Assembly: GCA_937930675.1 (NCBI GenBank)
Contig: CALHCC010000091.1
Span: 1 to 38,801 of the forward strand
From: an uncultured Flavobacteriaceae bacterium
GTDB lineage: Bacteria > Bacteroidota > Bacteroidia > Flavobacteriales > Flavobacteriaceae
DNA length: 38,801 nt
Direction: 5' to 3'
The notes beneath the pieces are model-generated. The model worked only from the letters and a program-made list of their open reading frames with translations. It made no database searches and had not been told where the DNA came from. Positions within the stretch are counted from its first letter, which is position 1, and every line of letters starts with the position of its first letter. Position numbers and translations under genes: made by a program. Shown piece after piece: positions 1 through 9,694 of this stretch.

Positions 1-1
1 T

Positions 2-2215
2 AGAAATTCATTTTTAGACAAAATACTTTCTAAAAAACAATCTCTAACTATTTTAAGCAAAAAACAAAGCATTAACAATTGGCTTTTAACAAAAGGAGAG
101 GCTCCTGTAATTATAGATACTAAAAAAACTCAAAAAAGTGCCGCAAACTTAAGAACACTATACTTTAACAAAGGTTATTTTAATGCTATCACAAAAATTA
201 ACGTATTAAACGATATTAAAAAAGCAACTGTAACCTACAATATTACCAAACACAAACCTTTTTATATTGGAGATATCAATTACAATATCGCCTCTAAAAG
301 TGTAGATAGTTTACTACAAAAACACAAACATACATTTCCTTTAAGAACGGGACAACAATACAATTTAAACAATTTTAAAAAAACAGTTTCTAAAATAAGT
401 TACCTATTAAGAAACAACGGGTTTTATAAATTTAACGAAGGATTGGTTAGTTTTAGAGAAATAGACACTTTAGCAAAAAACCACATTACTCCTGTAAAAC
501 TAGTTGTTGAAAATCCAAAGCAAATACGTGGTAAAGATAAAGCTGAGGAGCCTTTACAAAAGTATACCATTAACAACGTAAATGTACATACAGATTATAG
601 CTATACGGAAAGAAATAAAAAATACAATGTTTCTAAAACACACCATGAACTTACGTTTTTTGCACATTCAAAACTAAAATACAGACCCAAAACAATTGCC
701 AAATCTATTTTTATTGAACCCAACACCGCTTATAGTGATGAAAAGGTAGAATTGACAAGAAATCATTTACGATCGTTAAACAATTTTAAATCTATTAAAA
801 TCAATCAGCAAGAATTACCTAATAATAGACTAAGTACTGATATTGTTTTAACACCTTTAAAAAAATACGGAATTGGTGTTAATACAGAATTGGTACATTC
901 TAACATTAAACAACTGGGGATTTCTGGCGGATTTAGTTTTATCAATAGAAATTTATTTAAAGGGGCAGAAATATTTAAACTTTCCGTACAAGGAAGTATT
1001 TTTGATACAGCAACCAATCTTTCTGGAGACGATAGAAGTGAATTTAACGCTCATGAATTAGGAATTGATGTTTCTTTAGAATTCCCAAAATTTATCTTTC
1101 CTTTTTTAACCAATATTTTACCTAGAAAAACAACTCCTAAAACTAAAATCACCATTGGTACAAGTTTCCAAAGAAACATTGGTTTAGATAAACAAAACTT
1201 AAATGGAATTATAAATTATAAATGGAAATCATCCTCAAAAAACAGTCATGTTATTGAGTTAATTAATTTACAATTTGTAAACAATTTAAATCCTGAATCC
1301 TACTATACTATTTACAACTCTGAGTTCAATCAAATCAGAAACATACAACCTCTAGTAGACCCTACTTTTAATTTAACCGCACAAAATGCAAGTAGTTTTA
1401 TTAGAAATATCGCTAACAGTTTTGAAAACACCAATCCAGAAGAGTTTACTACGTTAAAAAATATAGAAAACAGAGAAAACATTATTACAAGTAACAACAT
1501 TATCCCTTCTTTTAGCTATAGTTTTGAACACAATAGCCGTAGAGGTTTAAGTGATACTAAATACAATCATTTTAGAATTAAAGCAAGTTCTTCGGGTAAT
1601 TACAACACTTTCTTTTTAAACGAACGTAACGGTCAAAAAATATTTAACGACATTCCTATTTCTCAGTTTGTAAAACTCGACGTAGACTTTCGTAAATTTT
1701 GGAGTAATTCACCCAATAACTCTCTAGCCTTTAGAACTTTTGTGGGGATTGCCGTTCCTACAGGAAAAAATAAAGAAATTCCTTTTATTACCAGTTACTT
1801 TGCAGGAGGATCTAATGATATTAGAGCTTGGAAAACCTATGAATTAGGCCCTGGAAGATCTAATACTGGTTTAGAATTTAACATAGGAAACTTAAAATTA
1901 CTTACCAATTTAGAATATAGATTTAAAATTCTTAACAGCATTCACGGAGCTTTATTTGTAGATGCAGGAAACATTTGGAACCTATCTAACATCGCTACCG
2001 CTACCGAAGATGAAATTTTTGACAGTTTAGAATCTTTAGAAGATGTAGCTGTAGGTACTGGTTTCGGTGTACGTTACGATTTTAACTTCTTAGTACTCCG
2101 TTTAGATTTGGCTTTTAAAACGTACGAACCTTATTTACAAACCAACAACAGATGGTTTTCTAATTACCGTTTAGCTGATTCTGTCTTAAACATCGGTATT
2201 AACTACCCTTTTTAG
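2..2215 (+). CDS. BamA/TamA-family outer membrane protein (surface antigen / POTRA plus beta-barrel), 5' end outside window
   Basis: The frame of the 443..2215 ORF stays open upstream to the window edge; the 443 start is an internal TTG. C-terminal barrel motifs such as FVGIAVPTGKNKEIPFITSYFAGGSNDIRAW...GPG and LLTNLEYRFKI..IHGALFVDAGNIW are typical of Omp85 proteins. Confidence 0.85.
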   Translation, partial: RNSFLDKILSKKQSLTILSKKQSINNWLLTKGEAPVIIDTKKTQKSAANLRTLYFNKGYFNAITKINVLNDIKKATVTYNITKHKPFYIGDINYNIASKSVDSLLQKHKHTFPLRTGQQYNLNNFKKTVSKISYLLRNNGFYKFNEGLVSFREIDTLAKNHITPVKLVVENPKQIRGKDKAEEPLQKYTINNVNVHTDYSYTERNKKYNVSKTHHELTFFAHSKLKYRPKTIAKSIFIEPNTAYSDEKVELTRNHLRSLNNFKSIKINQQELPNNRLSTDIVLTPLKKYGIGVNTELVHSNIKQLGISGGFSFINRNLFKGAEIFKLSVQGSIFDTATNLSGDDRSEFNAHELGIDVSLEFPKFIFPFLTNILPRKTTPKTKITIGTSFQRNIGLDKQNLNGIINYKWKSSSKNSHVIELINLQFVNNLNPESYYTIYNSEFNQIRNIQPLVDPTFNLTAQNASSFIRNIANSFENTNPEEFTTLKNIENRENIITSNNIIPSFSYSFEHNSRRGLSDTKYNHFRIKASSSGNYNTFFLNERNGQKIFNDIPISQFVKLDVDFRKFWSNSPNNSLAFRTFVGIAVPTGKNKEIPFITSYFAGGSNDIRAWKTYELGPGRSNTGLEFNIGNLKLLTNLEYRFKILNSIHGALFVDAGNIWNLSNIATATEDEIFDSLESLEDVAVGTGFGVRYDFNFLVLRLDLAFKTYEPYLQTNNRWFSNYRLADSVLNIGINYPF

Positions 2216-2255
2216 TACGATATCGTTTTCGTATAATATCATACAAACCAGCCCC

Positions 2256-2283
2256 TTGTTTCATATAAAAATGAGTATTTTTG
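2256..2283 (+). promoter_or_regulatory. Candidate Bacteroidota promoter for fbaA (TTG-N17-TATTTTTG)
   Basis: TTG at 2256-2258 and TATTTTTG at 2276-2283, matching the TTG-N17-23-TAnnTTTG pattern known for flavobacteria; about 30 nt upstream of the fbaA ATG. Confidence 0.55.
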
Positions 2284-2313
2284 TTTTGATTAATTTAATA
2301 AACTAATTATAAA

Positions 2314-3381
2314 ATGAGTTACAATATTAAACCAGGAGTTGCTACAGGAGATGCAGTTCAAGAGATTTTCAAATTAGCAAAAGCGAAAAAATTTGCATTA
2401 CCAGCAGTCAACGTAATTGGTAATAATACAATTAACACAGTTTTAGAAACTGCTAAAGAATTAAACTCACCAGTAATTATTCAATTTTCTAACGGAGGAG
2501 CTATTTTTAACGCTGGAAAAGGATTAGACAACACAGATCAAAAAGCGGCTATCGCTGGAGCTGTTGCAGGAGCAAAACACGTACACGAGTTAGCTGTTGC
2601 TTATGGAGTACCTGTAATTTTACATACAGACCACGCTGCTAAAAAATTATTACCTTGGATTGATGGTTTATTAGATGCTTCTGAAAAGCATTTTGCAGAA
2701 ACTGGAGCTCCTTTATTCTCTTCTCATATGATTGACTTATCTGAAGAGCCATTAGAAGAAAACATCGCTATTTGTAAAGAATACTTAAAGCGCATGGACA
2801 AAATGGGAATGACTTTAGAAATTGAATTAGGTATTACAGGAGGTGAAGAAGATGGTGTAGACAATTCTGATGTTGATGAGTCTAAATTATACACGCAACC
2901 AGAAGAAGTAAACTATTCTTACGAAGAATTAATTCAAGTTTCTCCAAGATTTACTGTAGCTGCTGCTTTTGGTAACGTACACGGTGTTTACAAGCCAGGA
3001 AACGTTAAATTAACACCAAAAATTTTAGATAACTCTCAAAAGTTTATCGAAGAAAAGCACGGTTTAGAAAACAATCCTATTGATTTTGTATTCCACGGAG
3101 GTTCTGGATCTTCTGTAGAAGAAATTAGAGAAGCTATTGGATATGGAGCTATCAAAATGAATATTGATACCGATTTACAATACGCGTTTATGGAAGGAAT
3201 TAGAGATTATTTCGGAGAAAACGTTGATTTCTTAAAATCTCAAATCGGAAACCCTTCAGGAGCAGACGCACCTAATAAAAAATACTACGACCCAAGAGTT
3301 TGGTTACGTAAAGGTGAAGCTACTTTAAAGGCTCGTTTAAAACAAGCTTTTGAAGACTTAAACAATATTAATACTTTATAA
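2314..3381 (+). CDS. fbaA: Class II fructose-bisphosphate aldolase
   Basis: 355 aa; HTDHAAKK, FHGGSGSS and MNIDTDLQYAF class II FBA motifs. Confidence 0.96.
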   Translation: MSYNIKPGVATGDAVQEIFKLAKAKKFALPAVNVIGNNTINTVLETAKELNSPVIIQFSNGGAIFNAGKGLDNTDQKAAIAGAVAGAKHVHELAVAYGVPVILHTDHAAKKLLPWIDGLLDASEKHFAETGAPLFSSHMIDLSEEPLEENIAICKEYLKRMDKMGMTLEIELGITGGEEDGVDNSDVDESKLYTQPEEVNYSYEELIQVSPRFTVAAAFGNVHGVYKPGNVKLTPKILDNSQKFIEEKHGLENNPIDFVFHGGSGSSVEEIREAIGYGAIKMNIDTDLQYAFMEGIRDYFGENVDFLKSQIGNPSGADAPNKKYYDPRVWLRKGEATLKARLKQAFEDLNNINTL

Positions 3382-3410
3382 TCTATACAGATTTAAAGCA
3401 TTCTAATATC

Positions 3411-3452
3411 AAAATAGAGAAACTGTTTATTTACAGTTTCTCTATTTTTTTT
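3411..3452 (+). terminator. Rho-independent terminator after fbaA
   Basis: AATAGAGAAACTGT-ttattt-ACAGTTTCTCTATT perfect 14-bp stem followed by a T-tract. Confidence 0.85.
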
Positions 3453-3484
3453 AGTAAATTGCCCTACTATTAAAATGAATAATT

Positions 3485-4348
3485 ATGACAGCTTGGTTTA
3501 AAAGAAGTGATAAAGGAATTCAAACCCCTACAGAAGCAAAAAAAGATGTCCCTAAAGGTCTTTGGTACAAAACACCTAGTGGAAAAATTATAGATACTGA
3601 TGAATTAAAAGACAATTTATATGTAAGTCCAGAAGATGGTTATCATGTAAGAATTGGTAGTAACGAGTATTTTGAAATATTATTTGACGACACCTATACA
3701 GAGTTAAATGAAAGTTTAAGTGCCGTAGACCCTTTACAATTTGAAGACACAAAACCATATCCTGAAAGAATTAAAACGGCTCAGAAAAAAACAAAATTAA
3801 AAGATGCAGTAAGAACTGCTGTAGGTAATTCTTATGGAAAACCTTTGGTGATTGCAGCAATGGATTTTGCGTATATCGGTGGATCTATGGGATCTGTGGT
3901 AGGAGAAAAAATAGCACGAGCTATTGACTATGCTAGAGAAAACAAAATTCCATTTTTAATGATTTCTAAATCTGGAGGAGCTCGTATGCAAGAAGCACCT
4001 TTATCATTAATGCAAATGGTAAAAACATCTGCAAAACTAACACAATTATCAGAAGCTAAGGTTCCTTATATTTCTTTGTGTACAGACCCTACAACTGGGG
4101 GAATTACAGCATCTTTTGCTATGTTAGGAGATATTAATATTGCAGAACCTAACGCTTTAATTGCCTTTGCAGGACCTCGTGTTGTAAAAGACACTACAGG
4201 TAAAGATTTACCCGAAGGGTTCCAAAGATCTGAATTCTTACTAGAACACGGATTTTTAGATGCTATTTACGAACGTAAAGCCTTAAAAAAACAAATCAAC
4301 CTATACATTGATTTAATTTTAAATAACGAAATTAGGACTGAAGCTTAA
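3485..4348 (+). CDS. accD: Acetyl-CoA carboxylase carboxyltransferase subunit beta (without zinc-ribbon cysteines)
   Basis: Motifs [62 protein letters not shown]. Confidence 0.95.
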   Translation: MTAWFKRSDKGIQTPTEAKKDVPKGLWYKTPSGKIIDTDELKDNLYVSPEDGYHVRIGSNEYFEILFDDTYTELNESLSAVDPLQFEDTKPYPERIKTAQKKTKLKDAVRTAVGNSYGKPLVIAAMDFAYIGGSMGSVVGEKIARAIDYARENKIPFLMISKSGGARMQEAPLSLMQMVKTSAKLTQLSEAKVPYISLCTDPTTGGITASFAMLGDINIAEPNALIAFAGPRVVKDTTGKDLPEGFQRSEFLLEHGFLDAIYERKALKKQINLYIDLILNNEIRTEA

Positions 4349-4372
4349 AAAAGAATCTCTTTTAACTTCAAC

Positions 4373-4410
4373 AAAAAATGCTATCGCTTTTTAAACGATA
4401 GCATTTTTTT
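4373..4410 (+). terminator. Rho-independent terminator after accD
   Basis: AAAAAATGCTATCG-ctttttaaa-CGATAGCATTTTTTT. Confidence 0.8.
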
Positions 4411-4432
4411 GTTCCCAATTATTTCTACACAT

Positions 4433-4469
4433 AAAAAAACCGTTACTATTTTTTAATAACGGTTTTTTT
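4433..4469. terminator. Second, probably bidirectional, terminator between convergent accD and gltA
   Basis: AAAAAACCGTTA-ctatttttta-ATAACGGTTTTTTT with A-tract and T-tract flanks, between convergent genes. Confidence 0.75.
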
Positions 4470-4483
4470 AGTAAATATCTTTC

Positions 4484-5773
4484 TTATTTTCTATCATCAA
4501 TAGAAACATAAGGCCTTAATGTTTCTCCAACGTACAATTGACGTGGTCTACCGATAGGCTCTTTATTTTCTCTCATTTCTTTCCATTGAGCAATCCAACC
4601 TGGCAAACGTCCCATAGCAAACAATACAGTAAACATCTCTACAGGAATTCCCAAAGCTCTGTAAATAATTCCTGAATAGAAATCTACATTTGGATACAAG
4701 TTTCTAGATTTAAAGTATTCATCATTTAAAGCCGCTTCAGACAAACCTCTTGCAATGTCTAAAACAGGATCTTGAATTCCTAAATCAGCTAACACCTCTT
4801 CAGCAGCAACTTTAATAATTTTTGCTCTAGGATCAAAATTCTTATACACTCTATGTCCGAATCCCATCAAACGAAAAGGATCTGATTTATCTTTTGCTTT
4901 TGCCAAATACTTCTCAAAATCTCCACCATCTTCCTTAATCGCTTCTAACATTTCTATCACTGCTTGGTTAGCACCACCGTGTAATGGTCCCCACAAAGCA
5001 GAAATACCTGCCGAAATAGAAGCAAACAATCCAGCGTGAGAAGACCCCACAACTCTTACGGTAGAAGTAGAACAATTTTGCTCGTGATCTGCATGTAAAA
5101 TTAACAATTTATCTAAAGCGTTAATAATTGTCTGGTTGCACTTGTACTCTTGATTTGGTTTTTTGAACATCATCTTAGCAAAGTTCTCTTCGTAACCCAA
5201 CTCAACATCTCCAAAATCTAAAGGCAATCCTTTCATTTTACGCATACACCAAGATACCAATACTGGAAACTTACCCATTAACATGGTAATTGCCTGATAC
5301 ATATCCTCTTCTGAAGAAACCTCAACCGATTTAGGATTAAAAGCAGTTAATGCACTCGTTAAAGACGACAACACTCCCATAGGGTGTGCGTTTTTAGGAA
5401 AAGCATCTAATATTTTATGAATATCCTCATCAACTAAAGATTCATTCTTAATATCTTGGTCAAACTTTTTTAATTGTGCCTGTGTTGGCAATTCTCCAAA
5501 AATCAACAAATAAGAAACTTCTAAAAAAGAAGCTTTGTCTGCCAATTCTTCTATCGCATAACCTCTATAACGCAAAATACCTTTTTCACCATCTAAAAAA
5601 GTAATAGCACTTTTACAAGATCCTGTATTTTTAAATCCAGGGTCTATTGTTGTAATACCATTGGTAGCACCTCTTAGTTGCTTGATATCAATTGCTAATT
5701 CATTTTCTGTTCCTTTTTCAATAGGGAATTCAAATTTTTTACCTTCTATTTCTAATATTGCTGTATCTGACAT
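4484..5773 (-). CDS. gltA: Citrate synthase
   Basis: 429 aa; HADHEQNCSTSTVR, GPLHGGANQAVIEML, GFGHRVYKNFDPRA motifs. Confidence 0.96.
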   Translation of the reverse strand: MSDTAILEIEGKKFEFPIEKGTENELAIDIKQLRGATNGITTIDPGFKNTGSCKSAITFLDGEKGILRYRGYAIEELADKASFLEVSYLLIFGELPTQAQLKKFDQDIKNESLVDEDIHKILDAFPKNAHPMGVLSSLTSALTAFNPKSVEVSSEEDMYQAITMLMGKFPVLVSWCMRKMKGLPLDFGDVELGYEENFAKMMFKKPNQEYKCNQTIINALDKLLILHADHEQNCSTSTVRVVGSSHAGLFASISAGISALWGPLHGGANQAVIEMLEAIKEDGGDFEKYLAKAKDKSDPFRLMGFGHRVYKNFDPRAKIIKVAAEEVLADLGIQDPVLDIARGLSEAALNDEYFKSRNLYPNVDFYSGIIYRALGIPVEMFTVLFAMGRLPGWIAQWKEMRENKEPIGRPRQLYVGETLRPYVSIDDRK

Positions 5774-5806
5774 ATATATATGTTATTTCCTTTATTTTGA
5801 GTTTCA

Positions 5807-5835
5807 CAAATCTACAAATAATTAAGTATTTTCAA
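5807..5835 (-). promoter_or_regulatory. Candidate gltA promoter (TTG-N18-TAGATTTG on minus strand)
   Basis: CAAATCTA (5807-5814) and CAA (5833-5835) on the plus strand read as TAGATTTG and TTG on the minus strand, 18-nt spacing. Confidence 0.55.
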
Positions 5836-6122
5836 AACATTTGATACTTAATTATACTACGTATTAATACGTAATAATGTGATTTTTATTATTTAACAGC
5901 TAAACAGTCTTTTTACAAAGCAATACCTTACAATATTTTAAAACAAAAACAAAAACACTAAACACCACTCTAAAAAACACATAAAACACAGTTTAACAAC
6001 AGTTTAACACTTATAAAAAAACACTGAACATCGTAAGTTTTTTATTGATTTAGAAATCAAAAATATTTCTATTATAATTTTGTTAGCTACAAATAATTTT
6101 TTGATAAAAAAGACCTACAAAA

Positions 6123-7802
6123 ATGGCATTAAATAAACACAGTAAAAGACTTACTCAAGATCCATCTCAACCCGCTTCTCAAGCCATGTTATACGCAGTC
6201 GGATTAACTGACGAAGACATGAACAAACCACAAATTGGTATTGCGAGTACAGGTTATGATGGAAACCCTTGTAATATGCATTTAAACAACTTAGGCCAAG
6301 AGATTAAAAAACACACCAATTTAAACGATCAGGTTGGATTAACATTCAATACTATTGGTGTTTCTGATGGTATTTCTATGGGAACATCGGGTATGAATTA
6401 CTCTTTGTGTTCTAGAGACATCATTGCCGACTCTATGGAAACAGTTGTAAATGCACAAAGTTACGATGGATTAATTGGAGTTGTTGGATGTGATAAAAAC
6501 ATGCCAGGGGCAATTATTGCTATGTTACGTTTAAACAGACCCTCTATTATGGTTTATGGAGGAAGTATTGCTTCTGGAAAATACAAGGGTCGTAAATTAA
6601 ATATTGTTTCTGCTTTTGAGGCTTTAGGACAAAAAGTAGCTGGTGAAATTGACGAAAAAGAATACAGAGAAATCATTAAAGCTGCAATTCCTGGTGCAGG
6701 GGCTTGTGGAGGTATGTACACCGCTAACACCATGGCATCTTCTATTGAGTGTATGGGAATGGCTTTACCTTATAACTCTTCTATTCCTGCGGAAAACCCT
6801 AACAAACTTTCAGAAGCTGAGCGTACTGCAAAAGCAATGAAAAACTTATTAGAGTTAGATTTAAAACCTAAAGACATTGTTACCAAAAAGTCTATAGAAA
6901 ATGCTGTTGCTTTGGTAAATGCTCTAGGAGGATCTACTAACGCCGTATTACACTTTTTAGCCATTGCTTATGCTGCGGATATTGAGTTTACTTTAGAAGA
7001 CTTCCAAAGAGTTTCTGACAGAACTCCATTAATTGCAGATTTAAAACCCTCTGGTAAATACTTAATGGAAGATGTACACAGTATTGGAGGTACACCTGCT
7101 ATTATGAAATATTTGTTAGACAACGGATACCTACACGGAGACTGTATTACCATCACAGGAAAAACATTAGCAGAAAATTTAGCGGATGTAAAAGCAATGG
7201 AGTTTGAGGAACAAGATGTTATTTTCCCTACAGATAAAGCTTTAAAATCATCTGGAAACATTCAAATATTATACGGTAACCTTGCAGAAGAAGGTGCTGT
7301 GGCAAAAATATCTGGTAACGAAGGTTTAAAATTCGAAGGAAAAGCTGTTGTGTACGATGGTGAACAAGCTGCTAACGATGGTATTTCTAATGGAGATGTA
7401 GAAAGAGGTGATGTAGTGGTTATTCGTTACGTAGGTCCTAAAGGAGGTCCTGGTATGCCAGAAATGTTAAAACCTACTTCATTAATTATGGGAGCTGGTT
7501 TAGGTAAATCTGTTGCTTTAATTACCGATGGACGTTTTTCTGGTGGTACACACGGTTTTGTGGTAGGACACGTAACTCCAGAAGCACAAAACGGAGGTTT
7601 AATTGGTTTGGTAGAAACGGGTGATACCATCTCTATTAGTGCAGAAGACAATTCTATTACTTTACAAGTTTCAGAAGAAGAAATTGCAGAACGTAAAGCA
7701 AAATGGCAACAACCTGCATTAAAACACAACAAAGGAATCTTATTTAAATACGCGAAATCAGTAGCTTCTGCTTCTGAAGGATGTGTAACAGATAAATATT
7801 AA
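6123..7802 (+). CDS. ilvD: Dihydroxy-acid dehydratase
   Basis: 559 aa; [58 protein letters not shown]. Confidence 0.96.
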   Translation: MALNKHSKRLTQDPSQPASQAMLYAVGLTDEDMNKPQIGIASTGYDGNPCNMHLNNLGQEIKKHTNLNDQVGLTFNTIGVSDGISMGTSGMNYSLCSRDIIADSMETVVNAQSYDGLIGVVGCDKNMPGAIIAMLRLNRPSIMVYGGSIASGKYKGRKLNIVSAFEALGQKVAGEIDEKEYREIIKAAIPGAGACGGMYTANTMASSIECMGMALPYNSSIPAENPNKLSEAERTAKAMKNLLELDLKPKDIVTKKSIENAVALVNALGGSTNAVLHFLAIAYAADIEFTLEDFQRVSDRTPLIADLKPSGKYLMEDVHSIGGTPAIMKYLLDNGYLHGDCITITGKTLAENLADVKAMEFEEQDVIFPTDKALKSSGNIQILYGNLAEEGAVAKISGNEGLKFEGKAVVYDGEQAANDGISNGDVERGDVVVIRYVGPKGGPGMPEMLKPTSLIMGAGLGKSVALITDGRFSGGTHGFVVGHVTPEAQNGGLIGLVETGDTISISAEDNSITLQVSEEEIAERKAKWQQPALKHNKGILFKYAKSVASASEGCVTDKY

Positions 7803-7807
7803 TTTAA

Positions 7808-7868
7808 CAGTACTAAGTATTCAGTACAAAGTATCTTAACTTTTAACAAAAAAAACATACTTTGTACT
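7808..7868. repeat. Heptamer-phased tandem array with inverted partner in ilvD-ilvB spacer
   Basis: CAGTACT AAGTATT CAGTACA AAGTATC (7808-7835), then AGTACAAAGTAT (7823-7834) matched by the perfect inverted copy ATACTTTGTACT (7857-7868). Confidence 0.7.
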
Positions 7869-7899
7869 CTTTACTAATTACTTAATACAATATAAAAGT

Positions 7900-9600
7900 A
7901 TGAGTACGAAAACAGAAAGAATTATTGGGGCAGAAGCCGTTGTTAGATCTTTGCTAGCAGAGGGTGTTGAAATAGCCTATGGTTACCCAGGTGGTGCTAT
8001 TATGCCTATTTATGACGAATTGTATAAATACCAAGACAAATTGCATCATGTTCTTACGCGTCACGAGCAAGGAGCTACACATGCCGCTCAAGGTTTTGCT
8101 AGAACATCTGGTAAGGTTGGAGTTGCCTTAGCTACTTCTGGTCCCGGAGCTACAAACTTGATTACTGGTATTGCGGATGCTCAAATAGATTCTACTCCAA
8201 TGGTATGTATCACTGGACAAGTAGCCTCTCACTTATTAGGTACAGATGCTTTTCAAGAGACCGATGTGATTAGCATCTCCTCTCCTATCACCAAATGGAA
8301 TGTACAAGTGACCAAAGCAGAAGACATTCCTGGAGCCATCGCTAAAGCATTTTACATTGCAAAATCTGGGCGACCAGGACCTGTATTAATTGACATTACA
8401 AAAGATGCTCAGTTATCGGAACTAGACTATAGTTACGAAAAGTGTACGAATGTAAGAAGTTACCAACCCGTACCAACTACAGATATAGAAAAAGTAAAAG
8501 AAGCTGCAACACTAATCAACGCTGCTAAAAAACCGATGATCGTTTTTGGTCAAGGAGTAATATTAGGAGGTGCAGAACAAGAATTTAAAGCATTTATAGA
8601 AAAATCAGGAATTCCATCAGCTTGGACTGTTTTAGGATTATCAGCTTTAGCAACTAACCATCCTTTAAATGTAGGTATGGTAGGTATGCACGGGCATTAT
8701 GGACCTAATAAATTAACCAACGAATGTGATGTTTTAATTGCTGTAGGGATGCGTTTTGATGATCGTGTTACGGGTGATTTAAGTAAATATGCAAAACAAG
8801 CCAAAGTGGTTCATTTTGATATTGACCCGGCAGAGATTGATAAAAATGTAAAAACGGATGTAGCTGTATTAGGAGATTCTAAAGATACTTTAGGAAAAAT
8901 TCTAGAGTTTATCGAAGAAAAAGACCACAGTGCTTGGTTACAACAGTTTAGAGATTTTGACAAAATTGAATTTGAAAAAGTAATTAACGGACAGTTAAAC
9001 CCTACCAAAGAAGGATTAACCATGGGAGAAGTTTTACAAGGAATCAACAAAGCAACGAATGATGATGCTGTGATTGTTTCTGATGTAGGACAACACCAAA
9101 TGATGGCGGTACGTTATGCCAACTTTACACACACCAGAAGTAATGTTACCTCTGGAGGATTAGGAACCATGGGGTTTGCCTTACCAGCTTCTATTGGAGC
9201 TAAAATGGGTGCTCCAGACAGACACGTAGTAGCGATTATTGGTGATGGTGGATACCAAATGACTTGCCAAGAACTAGGAACTATTTTACAGACCGGTACA
9301 GCAGTTAAAATTGTAGTATTAAACAACGAATTTTTAGGAATGGTACGTCAATGGCAGCAATTATTCTTTGACAGAAGATATGCTTCTACAGAAATGACCA
9401 ACCCTGATTTTGTGAAATTAGCAGAAGCATACAGCATCCCTGCTAAAAAAGTAAGTGCTAGAGGTGACTTACAAGGAGCTATTGATGAAATGATTGCTTG
9501 TAAAACTTCTTACTTTTTAGAAGTAATGGTAGAGAAAGAAGATAATGTATTTCCAATGGTACCAACAGGTGCTAGTGTATCTGACGTAAGATTAGAGTAG
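7900..9600 (+). CDS. ilvB: Acetolactate synthase large subunit
   Basis: 566 aa ThDP enzyme; GYPGGAIMPIYDEL, RHEQGATHAAQGFAR, IGDGGYQM...NNEFLGMVRQWQQLFF. Confidence 0.95.
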   Translation: MSTKTERIIGAEAVVRSLLAEGVEIAYGYPGGAIMPIYDELYKYQDKLHHVLTRHEQGATHAAQGFARTSGKVGVALATSGPGATNLITGIADAQIDSTPMVCITGQVASHLLGTDAFQETDVISISSPITKWNVQVTKAEDIPGAIAKAFYIAKSGRPGPVLIDITKDAQLSELDYSYEKCTNVRSYQPVPTTDIEKVKEAATLINAAKKPMIVFGQGVILGGAEQEFKAFIEKSGIPSAWTVLGLSALATNHPLNVGMVGMHGHYGPNKLTNECDVLIAVGMRFDDRVTGDLSKYAKQAKVVHFDIDPAEIDKNVKTDVAVLGDSKDTLGKILEFIEEKDHSAWLQQFRDFDKIEFEKVINGQLNPTKEGLTMGEVLQGINKATNDDAVIVSDVGQHQMMAVRYANFTHTRSNVTSGGLGTMGFALPASIGAKMGAPDRHVVAIIGDGGYQMTCQELGTILQTGTAVKIVVLNNEFLGMVRQWQQLFFDRRYASTEMTNPDFVKLAEAYSIPAKKVSARGDLQGAIDEMIACKTSYFLEVMVEKEDNVFPMVPTGASVSDVRLE

Positions 9601-9694
9601 TAAATTTATAAAATTCATCAAATTTGTAAAGTCTGTAACGTTTTAAATATACCCATATTTTAACTTTCAGCTTTCAGTTTTTAAATTCCTTCAT

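Noticed and set aside
805-1061. Short ORFs 805..1017 (-) and 873..1061 (+) inside the BamA-like gene
   Set aside because: Out-of-frame or antisense to a well-supported CDS; no family resemblance.
2217-2226. 10-bp palindrome ACGATATCGT after the BamA-like gene
   Set aside because: Too short to be distinguished from chance and without a T-tract.
5774-6122. Ile/Leu/Val-rich leader peptide attenuator upstream of ilvD
   Set aside because: No short ORF rich in branched-chain codons with a start and paired terminator/antiterminator could be found.
6643-7732. ORFs 6643..6840 (+), 6770..6964 (-), 6968..7261 (-), 7427..7732 (-) in ilvD
   Set aside because: Shadow ORFs opposite or out of frame with conserved ilvD.
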